A stretch of 64,000 nucleotides of DNA from Bosea sp. (in: a-proteobacteria) (GTDB taxonomy: Bacteria; Pseudomonadota; Alphaproteobacteria; Rhizobiales; Beijerinckiaceae), in contig JAAVVV010000001.1 of assembly GCA_023910605.1 (NCBI GenBank), forward strand, positions 1,788,698 to 1,852,697, given 5' to 3'. A model generated the notes under the pieces. That model searched no databases, was not told the DNA's origin, and saw only the letters and a list, made by a program, of their open reading frames with translations. Position numbers and translations under genes: made by a program. Below are positions 16,551 through 24,697 of the stretch, one piece after another. Numbering within the stretch: position 1 is the first letter of the stretch; each line of letters begins with the position of its first letter.

Positions 16551-17618
16551 TCATGAAGGCTCGCCGTCGTCCGAAAGCGCGAGCGCTTGGTTCTCCGCGC
16601 GGGAAATTTTCCATTCGTGTTCCGTGCCGAGGCGAAACGTGAACTCGCGACGGTCGGTTGCCGCAGATGCGTTGAGGTCGAGAAGGATGGGGGCATGGGT
16701 TCCCACTTCTGCAATGGGACGCCTGACATAATGTTCGACGAATGTCGCCATAGTGCTTCCAGCCTCCTTCTCCAAGTGCTCCCATGCCTTATCGCCTATA
16801 AATGCGACTCCGTCGACCGCTTCAAATGCAGCTTTTAAGTCGGACAGGCGAGGATTGGGGGTAGGGTCTAGAACCAACAAGACCGGACGATAACCTGATG
16901 CGCGACAATCTCGCGCAAAGGCTATTTCTTCCCCAAATCTTCCTTGCCCACTGGCCGCAATGGTGACCCTCAACTTGAATTCGTAGGCGTCTTTACCAAC
17001 GATACAGTCAACCTGCCGTCCTTTATTGCCGTCAGAAACGCGTCGTATTGGCGACCGGCTCGCCGAATACGGCTCACCCCCCAAGGAACTGGCGAGGATA
17101 GGTTCAAAGAGATAACCAGTTTCCTGTGCTGCTCGATTGTCGATGTCAAAAAACCACTTCCGCCATGTCAACCAAGACGCGAGTGCATCAGAAGGCAGTC
17201 CGCCAAATTCCAAAAGCGACTTAGGTGAAACCTGAACCATCGTTGGTAGAGGCTGCGCAGCCAAAATAACTGCATATTTCTTCCGCCTTTTGTGGAGGCT
17301 GCAAAGGCAGTCAAAATATGTCTCGAAGTCCTTCAACTCAGCCACGAACTTCAAATAAGTTTCTATCAAACCAATGGTGGCCTTTTGTTTCTCAAACCAG
17401 CCGACTGGAATCCTGTAGTAGTCGCCACCGGCACTGGGAGGAAGCGTCGGTAGTCCGCGCAATAAGTCGGGGCGGTTCGTGTCCGTGGCGATGACCGCAA
17501 GCAACGTCAGAAGCTCATTGTCCCCGAGCGTGATTACGATATCGCGCCCTGTCCCGAGCACGCCTGCGCTTGAAAGGCGCTTTGTTTGTTCAAGGGACAG
17601 GCGAGTATCGCGCGCCAT
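16551..17618 (-). CDS. Putative type II restriction endonuclease, PD-(D/E)XK type
   Basis: A 355-residue protein directly behind a C5-cytosine methyltransferase on the same strand, one base apart. A nuclease-like motif is visible in the middle: RQVDCIVGKDAYEFKLR, giving D...E-x-K spacing as in PD-(D/E)XK enzymes. A following GQGRFGEEIAFARDC and VLLVLDPTPNPR resemble the helix and strand after such cores. I could not assign the family with certainty; ApaLI-like enzymes, also paired with C5 methyltransferases, are one possibility. The ATG at 17618 was chosen; a GTG at 17627 would overlap the methyltransferase. Low GC relative to the window supports transfer. Confidence 0.65.
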   Translation of the reverse strand: MARDTRLSLEQTKRLSSAGVLGTGRDIVITLGDNELLTLLAVIATDTNRPDLLRGLPTLPPSAGGDYYRIPVGWFEKQKATIGLIETYLKFVAELKDFETYFDCLCSLHKRRKKYAVILAAQPLPTMVQVSPKSLLEFGGLPSDALASWLTWRKWFFDIDNRAAQETGYLFEPILASSLGGEPYSASRSPIRRVSDGNKGRQVDCIVGKDAYEFKLRVTIAASGQGRFGEEIAFARDCRASGYRPVLLVLDPTPNPRLSDLKAAFEAVDGVAFIGDKAWEHLEKEAGSTMATFVEHYVRRPIAEVGTHAPILLDLNASAATDRREFTFRLGTEHEWKISRAENQALALSDDGEPS

Positions 17619-17619
17619 T

Positions 17620-18948
17620 TTATGCACTTCGCTGCATTAGAGCGTTAAAATCGAGAGGTACTTGCTGCATTGAAAGACCGGCGAGCATGGCGTCAGTTTT
17701 CGCCAATGCGGGGCTCATTCCCATTGCATCGGTCAAGTGGAATCCAATGAGCGCGCCACTTTCTTTGAAGCTGCCAACGCCTGCACCTGCTTGTCCGTCC
17801 AACGTCGCCAGGTGCATTGCGAGTCTGCTAGCAGCAAGCGGAGGGAAAGCGTTTCCAATTTGACGGGCAATGCTCATAGCGCCGCCTTCGAATGTATAGC
17901 GGTCGGGAAATGATTGCAGACGCGCTGCTTCGCGCAAAGTAAGAGGGCGATTTTCGTGGGGATGTATGAACTCTCGTGTAGCCGCGCTCGTAATGGTAAG
18001 AGCGTTCAGATTTCCCACAAGTCTCTTAACCCCGCTGGGGGAACCCCCGCGCCTTTCGGTTGGTGTTCCGTCCATTACGCGACGAAAAGCCCGCCGTCTA
18101 AAACTCTCGTGCCATAGCGTTTCGGGCACGTCCTTCATCGTCTGCCCTTGGCTTAAGTGCTGCAACACCTTTTGCATACTTTCGGACATTTCTTCGGCGG
18201 CATGTAAATCAACGCCTCCGCATGTGTTTCCAACGCGCATTGCTGCGTCGTAGGCGTTTCTAGCACCGCTGACGTATGTGCAGACTGCTCTATTTTCTCG
18301 GACAGCGCGTCCCAAACTTGCGACCGCTTCATCAAAAGACGGGGCTTGGGGAAGCCTAGAGGGTGCGCGATGTTTTCCTGCATCGTAGGAGTGAGTTTTC
18401 GCAGGCAGTTCGAAATCGACGCCGATGCGATTGCCAATCAACAAGACCCGCTTTCTTGCCTGCGGGAGCCCGTATGCTGCAAAATTCACTTTTTCAAGCC
18501 GTACTCGGTAGCCAATTGAAATGAAGCTTCGCACAAGGTCAGTGACGCTTTCGCCGTCGTTAGAAGTCAGCAAACCTTCTACGTTTTCGAAAAGGAACCA
18601 GCGTGGCCGTATCACCTCGACGATGTTCAAATAGCTAAAAATTAGTTTATTACGGGCGTCGCCGCTTCGCTTAAGCCCAGCACTGCTGAAACCCTGACAC
18701 GGCGGCCCACCAATGAGGGCGAATGCTCCTTCATACCGCGAAAGCTCTTTCATAAATTTCGGAGTGGGTGCTTCAAGGTCGAGGCATTGAATCGCGTCGC
18801 CAAGGTTGGCGGCATAGGTCGCACAGGCATCTTTCTCAAAGTCGGCGGCTAGCGACGGCTTTAGCCCTGCCTCGGCAAAGCCTAGCGACATGCCTCCGGC
18901 ACCAGAAAACAGTGACACTACGGCGTCAGAGGAGGGTCTAAAGCGCAT
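17620..18948 (-). CDS. DNA (cytosine-5-)-methyltransferase of a type II restriction-modification system
   Basis: A 442-residue C5-cytosine methyltransferase with all core motifs in order: I SLFSGAGGMSLGF (12-24), IV GGPPCQGFS with the catalytic Cys, VI FENVEG, VIII PQARKRVLLIG, then a target-recognition region, and IX/X LTLREAARLQSFPDRY ... QIGNAFPP. It would protect host DNA from the endonuclease encoded just downstream. Base composition and codon use (more A/T-ending codons) differ from the surrounding genes. The promoter is probably in the AT-rich 18949-19020 stretch (TATGCATAACGATTATGC). Confidence 0.93.
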   Translation of the reverse strand: MRFRPSSDAVVSLFSGAGGMSLGFAEAGLKPSLAADFEKDACATYAANLGDAIQCLDLEAPTPKFMKELSRYEGAFALIGGPPCQGFSSAGLKRSGDARNKLIFSYLNIVEVIRPRWFLFENVEGLLTSNDGESVTDLVRSFISIGYRVRLEKVNFAAYGLPQARKRVLLIGNRIGVDFELPAKTHSYDAGKHRAPSRLPQAPSFDEAVASLGRAVRENRAVCTYVSGARNAYDAAMRVGNTCGGVDLHAAEEMSESMQKVLQHLSQGQTMKDVPETLWHESFRRRAFRRVMDGTPTERRGGSPSGVKRLVGNLNALTITSAATREFIHPHENRPLTLREAARLQSFPDRYTFEGGAMSIARQIGNAFPPLAASRLAMHLATLDGQAGAGVGSFKESGALIGFHLTDAMGMSPALAKTDAMLAGLSMQQVPLDFNALMQRSA

Positions 18949-19020
18949 GTGCTATTCTTCGATGCCGCCGCGATTCGTACATATGCATAACGATTATGCT
19001 ACCAGTATTCCCTCTCATTC

Positions 19021-19530
19021 GTAAGCGGTTAGCTGAGGGCGTTTGACCTGAAGTTCCAGGGCATGAGGGCGTCGATTTTGGATGCGGGCCATCCTTGGGC
19101 GATATGCGCGAGGGTTTGCGACAGCCAGTCGAGAGGATCGACATTGTTCATCCTGGCGGTTTGCAGAAGCGTTCCCAGTGTAGCCCAGGTCCTGCCACCG
19201 CCTTCACTTCCGGCAAAGAGGCTGTTCTTTCGCGTAATGGTTTGAGGCCTGATGGCCCGTTCGACGATGTTGGAGTCGATTTCAATGCGACCGTCGGAGA
19301 GGAACCGTTCGAGTGCTTCACGGCGGGCGAGCGCATAGCGGATTGCTTCCGCCGTCTTGGACTTGCCGGAGACCTTGCCGAGCTCCCGTTCCCAAAGATC
19401 GAAGAGGCGCGCGACGACAGGCGCAGACTTTTCCTGCCGGAGCTTCGCGCGGGTGTCTGCATTCCGGCCGCGCACGTCATCTTCGACCCTCCACAGCTCG
19501 GTCAAACTATCAAACCGAACCATGAGAGGC
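19021..19530 (-). mobile_element. IS66-family insertion sequence remnant (3' end with terminal repeat)
   Basis: The C-terminal part of an IS66 transposase (TnpC) reads leftward and stops at 19029. Recognisable segments are DTRAKLRQEKSAPVV, the catalytic-Glu region RIEIDSNIVERAIRP, and GSEGGGRTWATLGTLLQT, LPWNF-like MPWNF near the end. GTAAGCG at 19021-19027 fits the terminal inverted repeat of this family, so the right end is intact. The 5' two-thirds of the transposase, TnpA and TnpB are missing; homology fades at about 19500-19530, just before the toxin gene. Not functional on its own. Confidence 0.85.
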
Positions 19531-19572
19531 GCATGCGGGTCTTTTGTGATCATGTTTGCCTGTCTCCCACGC

Positions 19573-19857
19573 CTACAAAAGCTCTTGCCACTGCCTTGCG
19601 CCGTGCAGAACGCGCACAATCTCAACGCCGCCCTCTATCTCCTGATACAGAATGAGGTAGTTGCCGACGGGGAACATGCGCAGGTTTGGCCGCACATCAA
19701 ACCGCGCAACCCCCATGGCAGGCATAGAGCCAAGGCGCTGGCAGCGCAGGTAGATGTCATTGAACCAGTTGCGGGCGGCAACGGGGTTGTCCTCGGCAAT
19801 ATAAAGGGCAATGCCCTCTATGTCGGCCTCTGCTTCGGGGCGTAGGCGGAATGTCAT
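19573..19857 (-). CDS. parE: ParE-family toxin
   Basis: A 94-residue RelE/ParE superfamily toxin: MTFRLRPEAEADIEGIALYI at the N-terminus, RFDVRPNLRMFPVGNYLILY in the centre and IVRVLHGARQWQELL at the end, all typical of ParE (a gyrase poison) rather than an mRNA-cleaving RelE, though activity cannot be told from sequence. It overlaps the antitoxin gene by 4 bp (ATGA). The IS66 remnant ends right after its stop codon. Confidence 0.88.
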   Translation of the reverse strand: MTFRLRPEAEADIEGIALYIAEDNPVAARNWFNDIYLRCQRLGSMPAMGVARFDVRPNLRMFPVGNYLILYQEIEGGVEIVRVLHGARQWQELL

Positions 19858-20135
19858 TGTGCGCTGGAGGCAGGTAATTTTTCGTCCAGCCGCGCGCGGA
19901 TACGTGCAAAGGCCTGCTCACCATCCACGGCAGCGCCGCTGGCAATGCCAATGTCCCACTGACGGCCAAGCTCTTCTATCGCCTGTTCGCGCTGCAAACG
20001 GCGCGACTTCCATTCTCTGAGCGCCTCGCGCATCACTTCGCTTGCGGACGCATATTCGCCTGCGTCCACAACCTGACGCATGGTTGCTGCCATTTCAGGG
20101 GTAAGGGCAACGCTCACCTTTTCAACATTGGCCAT
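19854..20135 (-). CDS. parD: ParD-family antitoxin
   Basis: A 93-residue antitoxin: an N-terminal ribbon-helix-helix DNA-binding part (KVSVALTPEMAATMRQVVDAG, EYASASEVMREALREW) and a charged C-terminal part that would wrap the toxin. It is translated first and coupled to parE by a 4 bp overlap. Its upstream region holds an inverted repeat suited to autoregulation. AGAGAGGACA precedes the ATG. Confidence 0.9.
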   Translation of the reverse strand: MANVEKVSVALTPEMAATMRQVVDAGEYASASEVMREALREWKSRRLQREQAIEELGRQWDIGIASGAAVDGEQAFARIRARLDEKLPASSAQ

Positions 20136-20159
20136 GGATATGTCCTCTCTTTGTTCTTA

Positions 20160-20177
20160 TGGTAGGCAACATTACCA
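20160..20177 (-). promoter_or_regulatory. Possible ParD operator (inverted repeat)
   Basis: TGGTA-N8-TACCA sits 25-42 bases upstream of the parD start, overlapping the expected promoter. Ribbon-helix-helix antitoxins bind short repeats like this. Inferred from position and symmetry only. Confidence 0.4.
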
Positions 20178-20460
20178 CCGCTGACAAGTGCTTTTTTGAA
20201 AAGAAGGGTTTCCCCGCAAGCCTGACTAGGCCCGCGCCAATGAGCGGGGAGGGCGGGTCAAGGGGTTGGTGCGGGCGCACAAGCGCAGCGCGGAGCCTCG
20301 GCCCCCTTTACGGGCGATGGGGCGCAGCCCCTTTAACCCTTCAAGGCATAGAATACATGCCAGAGCATATGCGTGCGCGTCTGCACTTTAGCGAGGGCGG
20401 TCTCAAATCTGAAGTGCAACATCGACAAACCATAGTCGGTAGACAGTCCTGAGTTATCAC
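20178..20460. other. Gene-free stretch between the two toxin-antitoxin pairs
   Basis: About 280 bp with no plausible gene. GC-rich short palindromic pieces (for example GGGGCGCAGCCCC near 20320-20332) could form hairpins. It might be a remnant of a plasmid or other mobile element, but I cannot name it. Confidence 0.3.
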
Positions 20461-20748
20461 TCATGGCGTCACGACATGCTCCAGACTGATTCTCAACCGC
20501 GCTCCTGTCGCTGCCGCATAGCGCTGCAAGGCCTTCATTGACGGGCTCGCCTGTCCGCTCTCGAGCTTGGCGACATAGGACTGCGAGGTCTTCATCTTCT
20601 CTGCCACCTGGGTTTGCGTCATGTCAGCCTCGGCGCGGGCACGCAGGAGCGCTTCGGCAAGCGAGAATTCCTCGGCCAAGGCGTCATATTCGGCGCGAAC
20701 GTCGTCACGCTTCAGCAACTCCTTCTTCAGATCATCGAACCTGGTCAT
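20461..20748 (-). CDS. Xre-family antitoxin (HigA-like)
   Basis: A 95-residue protein with an N-terminal helix-rich part and a helix-turn-helix: TQTQVAEKMKTSQSYVAKLE, followed by SGQASPSMKALQRYAAATG. This is the common Xre/HigA architecture of antitoxins encoded after their toxin. Its start overlaps the toxin stop by 4 bp (ATGA). It probably represses its own operon. Confidence 0.85.
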   Translation of the reverse strand: MTRFDDLKKELLKRDDVRAEYDALAEEFSLAEALLRARAEADMTQTQVAEKMKTSQSYVAKLESGQASPSMKALQRYAAATGARLRISLEHVVTP

Positions 20749-21038
20749 TTCACGTGCTCCGCTCGCTTCAAGGCAAGCTCGATTTCCCGTCGTGGGGTCT
20801 TCTGCGTTTTCTTGACAAAGACCCGGACCGCGACAACCCGCTTCGGCCTTGCCACCACACGGAAGGCGCGTGAGATGCCATCGCGGCCCTTCATGCGCAT
20901 TTCCCAAAGAGGCCCCAGGATATGCTTCACATGGGGCTCTCCGCCACGCTCAAGCCCCAAGGCCTGGATCATGTCGCCGATCCGCAGGAAGCGGGCGATC
21001 TGGTCGGCCGGCAAAGCGTGCAGCCCTGCCTTCACCAC
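20745..21038 (-). CDS. RelE/ParE-superfamily toxin (HigB/Gp49-like), N-terminus abutting tRNA-Ser
   Basis: About 97 residues from the GTG at 21038. The Gp49-like toxin core is clear: LPADQIARFLRIGDMI, HVKHILGPLWEMRMKGRDG, VVAVRVFVKKTQKTPRREIE. Toxins of this family cleave ribosome-bound mRNA. The start is uncertain: GTG codons lie at 21038 and 21035, while the open frame runs upstream to an ATG at 21080 inside the T arm of tRNA-Ser. Only about 15 bp separate the GTG from the tRNA 3' end, so the toxin's own 5' end and promoter may have been lost. Confidence 0.75.
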   Translation of the reverse strand: MVKAGLHALPADQIARFLRIGDMIQALGLERGGEPHVKHILGPLWEMRMKGRDGISRAFRVVARPKRVVAVRVFVKKTQKTPRREIELALKRAEHVK

Positions 21039-21052
21039 ATCATCGGTAAGGC

Positions 21053-21145
21053 TGGCGGAGACGATGGGATTCGAACCCATGATACCCGTTTCCAGGTATG
21101 CTCATTTAGCAAACGAGTGCCTTCAGCCGCTCGGCCACGTCTCCG
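21053..21145 (-). tRNA. tRNA-Ser (anticodon GCT)
   Basis: A 93 nt class II tRNA with encoded CCA (complement of 21053-21055). The acceptor stem pairs CGGAGAC with GTCTCCG. The anticodon stem is CTCGT/ATGAG with loop TTGCTAA, then a long variable arm (ACCTGGAAACGGGT) and a GGTTCGAATCC T arm. It marks the right border of the accessory island; tRNA 3' ends are common integration sites. Confidence 0.96.
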
Positions 21146-21533
21146 TGCGATCGGTGTATGACGCTGCGGACCCGATTTGGCAAGCCTGCCGCTGGCGCCT
21201 TCGGTGAAACGGCTGCGCCGGAGCGGAAGCGCATCGCCCGCGCTGCGCGGTCGGCTGCCGTTTGGGCAGGTGAGATTTTGCCGTGCGCTTCCGGCCACTG
21301 GGCGCAGGCGATGCACGGAAACGGTTGACGACAGCACCCGTATTGGGCTCTCGATAGCGCAAGGGCCGTTCGCTTCGCCGCTTCCGAGGGCGGAGCTTTA
21401 ACGGAAAGGCCCGGGACGAAAAGGCCGGAACAACCAGGACCATAAGGCTACAGGGCGCTGCCCGAAAAAGCGCCGTGAAATGAGGCTCAGGCGGCCGTCG
21501 CCCGGAGCCTGACCAACAGGAGGATGCACGACC
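21146..21533. other. Upstream region of the TRAP transporter operon
   Basis: About 390 bp without a gene. Near the end is a strong ribosome binding site AGGAGG (21518-21523), 10 bases before the dctP ATG. A small hairpin GGCGCT...AGCGCC lies at 21454-21474. I could not place a confident promoter. Confidence 0.4.
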
Positions 21534-22592
21534 ATGACCCTTTCCCGACGCCAGTTTGGCGCCAGCGCCGCCGCAGCGGCCCTGTCCATGCCCTTTCTCT
21601 CGACATCCGGCCGCGCGCAGGCCGTGACCACGCTGCGCCTGCACCACTTCCTGCCCCCCGTTTCCAACGCGCACGCCAAGCTGCTGGCCCCCTGGGCGCG
21701 CAAGGTCGAGACGCAGAGCCAGGGCAAGATCAAGATCGACATCTTCCCCGCCATGCAGCTTGGCGGCACGCCGCCGCAACTCTTCGATCAGGCGCGCGAC
21801 GGCGTGGCCGACATCGTGTGGACCCTGCCGGGCAACACGCCGGGCCGCTTTCCCTTGACCGAGGTGTTCGAACTCCCCTTCATCGCCTCGCGCCGGGCCG
21901 TGGTGAATGCCCGCGCCGCGCAGGAATTCGCCGACCTTCACCTCAAGGACGAGGTCAAGGACGTGAAGATGCTGGCCTACTGGGCGCATGATGCCGGCGT
22001 GATCCATGCCAATCGCGCCATCCGCACCATGGATGACCTGAAGGGCCTCAAGCTGCGCAACCCTACCCGCCTCGCCGGCGAGGCGCTGAAGGCCCTGGGC
22101 GCGACCTCGATCGGCATGCCGGTCCCGCAGGTGCCCGAAAGCCTGGCCCAGCGCGTCATCGACGGGGCCGTGATTCCGTGGGAGGTCGTGCCTGCGGTGA
22201 AGGTGCAGGAACTGGTGCGCTTCCACACCGAAATCCCCGGCTCGCCCACGCTCTACACCGCGAGCTTCTTCCTGGCGATGAACAAGGCCAGATATGAAGC
22301 CATGCCGGCCGATGCGCGCGCGGTGATCGACGCCTGTTCCGGCCAGGCCTTCGCCGACATGGCGGGGCCGATGTGGGACAACGAGGCCACGGCCGTCTCC
22401 GCCATGGTCAGGGCGCGGTCCGGCAACACGATCAGCGCCATCTCCGAAGAGGAGAAGCAGCGCTGGATCAAGGCCACCGAGCCTGTGCACACGGCCTGGA
22501 TCGAGCAGGTCAAGGCGAGGGGGATCGACGGCGCGAAGATGATCGCCGACGCCCGCCGCCTCGTCGCCAAGTATGAGGCCGCCGCCGGCTGA
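21534..22592 (+). CDS. dctP: TRAP transporter solute-binding subunit DctP
   Basis: Periplasmic binding protein of a TRAP importer (352 residues). It opens with a twin-arginine signal (SRRQFGAS, hydrophobic run, cleavage near GRAQA). The DctP fold is marked by HHFLPPVSNAHAKLL, MQLGGTPPQLFDQ and LKGLKLRNPTRL. The Arg in KLRNPTR is the usual carboxylate ligand, so the substrate is probably an organic acid; which one cannot be told. dctQ and dctM follow. The hairpin just after the stop could stabilise this segment of mRNA and favour high DctP levels. Confidence 0.9.
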   Translation: MTLSRRQFGASAAAAALSMPFLSTSGRAQAVTTLRLHHFLPPVSNAHAKLLAPWARKVETQSQGKIKIDIFPAMQLGGTPPQLFDQARDGVADIVWTLPGNTPGRFPLTEVFELPFIASRRAVVNARAAQEFADLHLKDEVKDVKMLAYWAHDAGVIHANRAIRTMDDLKGLKLRNPTRLAGEALKALGATSIGMPVPQVPESLAQRVIDGAVIPWEVVPAVKVQELVRFHTEIPGSPTLYTASFFLAMNKARYEAMPADARAVIDACSGQAFADMAGPMWDNEATAVSAMVRARSGNTISAISEEEKQRWIKATEPVHTAWIEQVKARGIDGAKMIADARRLVAKYEAAAG

Positions 22593-22598
22593 TCCCGG

Positions 22599-22637
22599 GG
22601 CAGGGCCGGGCGCCGTCGGAGGCAGCCCGGCCTTGCC
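22599..22637 (+). promoter_or_regulatory. Intercistronic hairpin between dctP and dctQ
   Basis: GGCAGGGCCGGGC pairs almost fully with GCCCGGCCTTGCC across a 13-base loop, right after the dctP stop. No T-run follows, so it is more likely an mRNA-stabilising or attenuating structure than a full terminator. Confidence 0.55.
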
Positions 22638-22702
22638 GCCAAGGCCATGCGTTCCTGCTCTGCCGGGCTTTCCCGGCGCATCCTCAGGCCCCTCGGATTT
22701 TC

Positions 22703-23218
22703 ATGTCGGATCATGCCCCCGCGCCGGTTGCGCCATTTCCCTGGCTTGACCGCCTGACAGGCCGGGTCGCCATCATTGGCGGCGCGCTTGCGTTGGCGGT
22801 TGCCGGCCTTGTCGTCGCCAGCGTGCTGGGCCGGTGGCTTTTCAGCAGCCCGGTCGAGGGAGATTTCGAGTTCGTGAGGATGGGTGCGGCGATCGCGGTC
22901 TTCACCTATCTGCCCTACACCCAGGCGCGCCGCGGCAATATCTATGTCGACACCTTCAGCAACTGGATGAGCCCGCGTGCGCGCGCCATGCTCGATGCGG
23001 GGTGGGATCTGGCCTTTGCCGCCTTCATGGCGCTGTGCGCCTATGGGCTGTTCAGCGGCGCGCGCGACGCGATGCGGACAGGCGAGACGACCATGCAGCT
23101 CCAGCTTGCGGTCTGGCCGGCCATCATGCTGTGCGCGGCGCTCTGCACGCTGCTCGTGCTGACCTGCCTCGCGAGTGCGATCCGCCTGCTCAACGCCGGG
23201 GCTGAAGACAGATCATGA
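22703..23218 (+). CDS. dctQ: TRAP transporter small permease DctQ
   Basis: A 171-residue inner membrane protein with four hydrophobic helices (about 28-50, 60-80, 97-118, 135-158), the normal DctQ pattern. Conserved features: GRWLFSSPVEGDFEFVRM between helices 1 and 2 and YTQARRGNIYVDTF after helix 2. It pairs with DctM to form the membrane part of the importer. The stop overlaps the dctM start. Confidence 0.9.
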   Translation: MSDHAPAPVAPFPWLDRLTGRVAIIGGALALAVAGLVVASVLGRWLFSSPVEGDFEFVRMGAAIAVFTYLPYTQARRGNIYVDTFSNWMSPRARAMLDAGWDLAFAAFMALCAYGLFSGARDAMRTGETTMQLQLAVWPAIMLCAALCTLLVLTCLASAIRLLNAGAEDRS

Positions 23219-24657
23219 GCGGAATGACCCTGGCCCTCGCCGGTTTCGGCGTGATGCTGGCGCTGATCGCGCTGCGCGCTCCCATCGGGCTGTCCATGCT
23301 GCTGGTCGGCGCCGTGGGCTACGCCCAGCTGTCCAGCGGCGCGGCCTTCATGGCCTACATCAAGACCAACACCTATCATCAGTTCGCCAACTACACGCTC
23401 TCGGTCATCCCGCTGTTCATCCTCATGGGCGCGCTGGCGGAGCGGGCGGGCATGGCGAGCGCGCTGTTCCGCTCGGCGCAATCGCTGCTGGGCGGGCTGC
23501 GCGGCGGCCTCGCCATGGCCGTGATCGGCGCATGCACCGCCTTCGGCGCGATCTGCGGCTCGTCGGTCGCCACCACCGCCACCTTCGGCCGCGCCGCTTT
23601 GCCCGAGCTGCGCAAGTATGGCTATGACAGCGGCTTCGCCACGGGCGTCATCGCGGTGGGCGGCACGCTCGGCATCCTCATCCCGCCCTCGGTCATCCTT
23701 GTCGTCTATGCCATCACCACCGAGCAGAACATCGCCAGGCTGTTCCAGGCGGCGCTGATTCCGGGCCTGCTCGCCGCTTTGTTCTATTGCATCACCATCG
23801 CAATCCTCGTGCGGCGCAATCCGGCGCTGGCGCCTGCCGATCTGCCCGTCACGGCGGAGCCGGCGCGCCGGCCGCGCTGGGTCCTGGCTGTTGCCGGGCT
23901 GCTCGTCGCCATCGCGGCCGTGCAATGGGGGCGGGGCGGGATGGACGGCGCGGACGCCGCCAGGCTGGCCGCGCTCGGCGCGCTGGTTGCGGTCCTCGAT
24001 GTGGCCGTGATGCCCGCCATCCTGCTGGCGGTCATTGTCGTGGGCGGCATTTATGGCGGGGTCTTCACGCCTACCGAAGGCGCCGCCGTCGGCGCGGTGG
24101 CGATGCTGCTGATCGGGCTTGCGCAGCGCTCGCTCAGCTGGCGCGACATCCTGTCGGCCCTGCGCCAGACTGCTGAGACCTCCGGCATGATCTTCGTCAT
24201 CCTGCTCGGCGCGGAGGTGTTCGGCGCTTTCCTCGCGCTCTCGCGGCTGCCGACCATCGCGGCCGAGATCATCGGCTCCTCGGGCTTCTCTCCCTACATG
24301 GTGCTGATCGTGATGCTGGGGTTCTACATCCTGCTCGGCGCGGTCATGGACGAACTGGCCATGATCCTGCTCACGCTGCCGGTCTTCTTCCCGATCATCC
24401 AGGGACTGGATTTCGGGATGCCCCCTGACGAGGTGGCGATCTGGTTCGGCGTTCTCGTGCTGATCGTGGTTGGCATCGGCCTCACGGCCCCGCCCATCGG
24501 CCTCAACGTCTTCGTCATCAACACCATCGCGCGCGATGTGCCGATCACGCGGACCTATAGCGGCGTCCTGCCCTTCATCGTTGCGGATCTGGTGCGCCTC
24601 GGCCTTGTGCTGGCGGTGCCCGGCCTTGCGCTGGCGCTGGTGCGCTGGTTCGCCTGA
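23215..24657 (+). CDS. dctM: TRAP transporter large permease DctM
   Basis: A 480-residue membrane protein with about 12 helices, the sodium-driven translocation subunit of the TRAP importer. Family marks: RAPIGLSMLLVGAVGY near the start, FGAICGSSVATTATFGRAALPEL, GGTLGILIPPSV and LTAPPIGLNVFVINTI. The region around 240-270 carries an extra stretch between helices (GGMDGADAARLAALG), slightly longer than many DctM. It overlaps dctQ by 4 bp and ends 41 bp from the convergent tctA. Confidence 0.92.
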   Translation: MSGMTLALAGFGVMLALIALRAPIGLSMLLVGAVGYAQLSSGAAFMAYIKTNTYHQFANYTLSVIPLFILMGALAERAGMASALFRSAQSLLGGLRGGLAMAVIGACTAFGAICGSSVATTATFGRAALPELRKYGYDSGFATGVIAVGGTLGILIPPSVILVVYAITTEQNIARLFQAALIPGLLAALFYCITIAILVRRNPALAPADLPVTAEPARRPRWVLAVAGLLVAIAAVQWGRGGMDGADAARLAALGALVAVLDVAVMPAILLAVIVVGGIYGGVFTPTEGAAVGAVAMLLIGLAQRSLSWRDILSALRQTAETSGMIFVILLGAEVFGAFLALSRLPTIAAEIIGSSGFSPYMVLIVMLGFYILLGAVMDELAMILLTLPVFFPIIQGLDFGMPPDEVAIWFGVLVLIVVGIGLTAPPIGLNVFVINTIARDVPITRTYSGVLPFIVADLVRLGLVLAVPGLALALVRWFA

Positions 24658-24697
24658 GCGCGCGCCGCGATGGGGTTCATCGCGGCGCGTAGCCTTG

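Noticed and set aside
19031..19625. Functional IS66 transposase gene
   Set aside because: Only the C-terminal third is present and the companion genes tnpA and tnpB are missing.
21053..21145. tRNA-Ser 3' end as an att site with a second copy to the left of the island
   Set aside because: I looked for the last 20 or so bases of the tRNA around 15.9-16.5 kb and found no copy.
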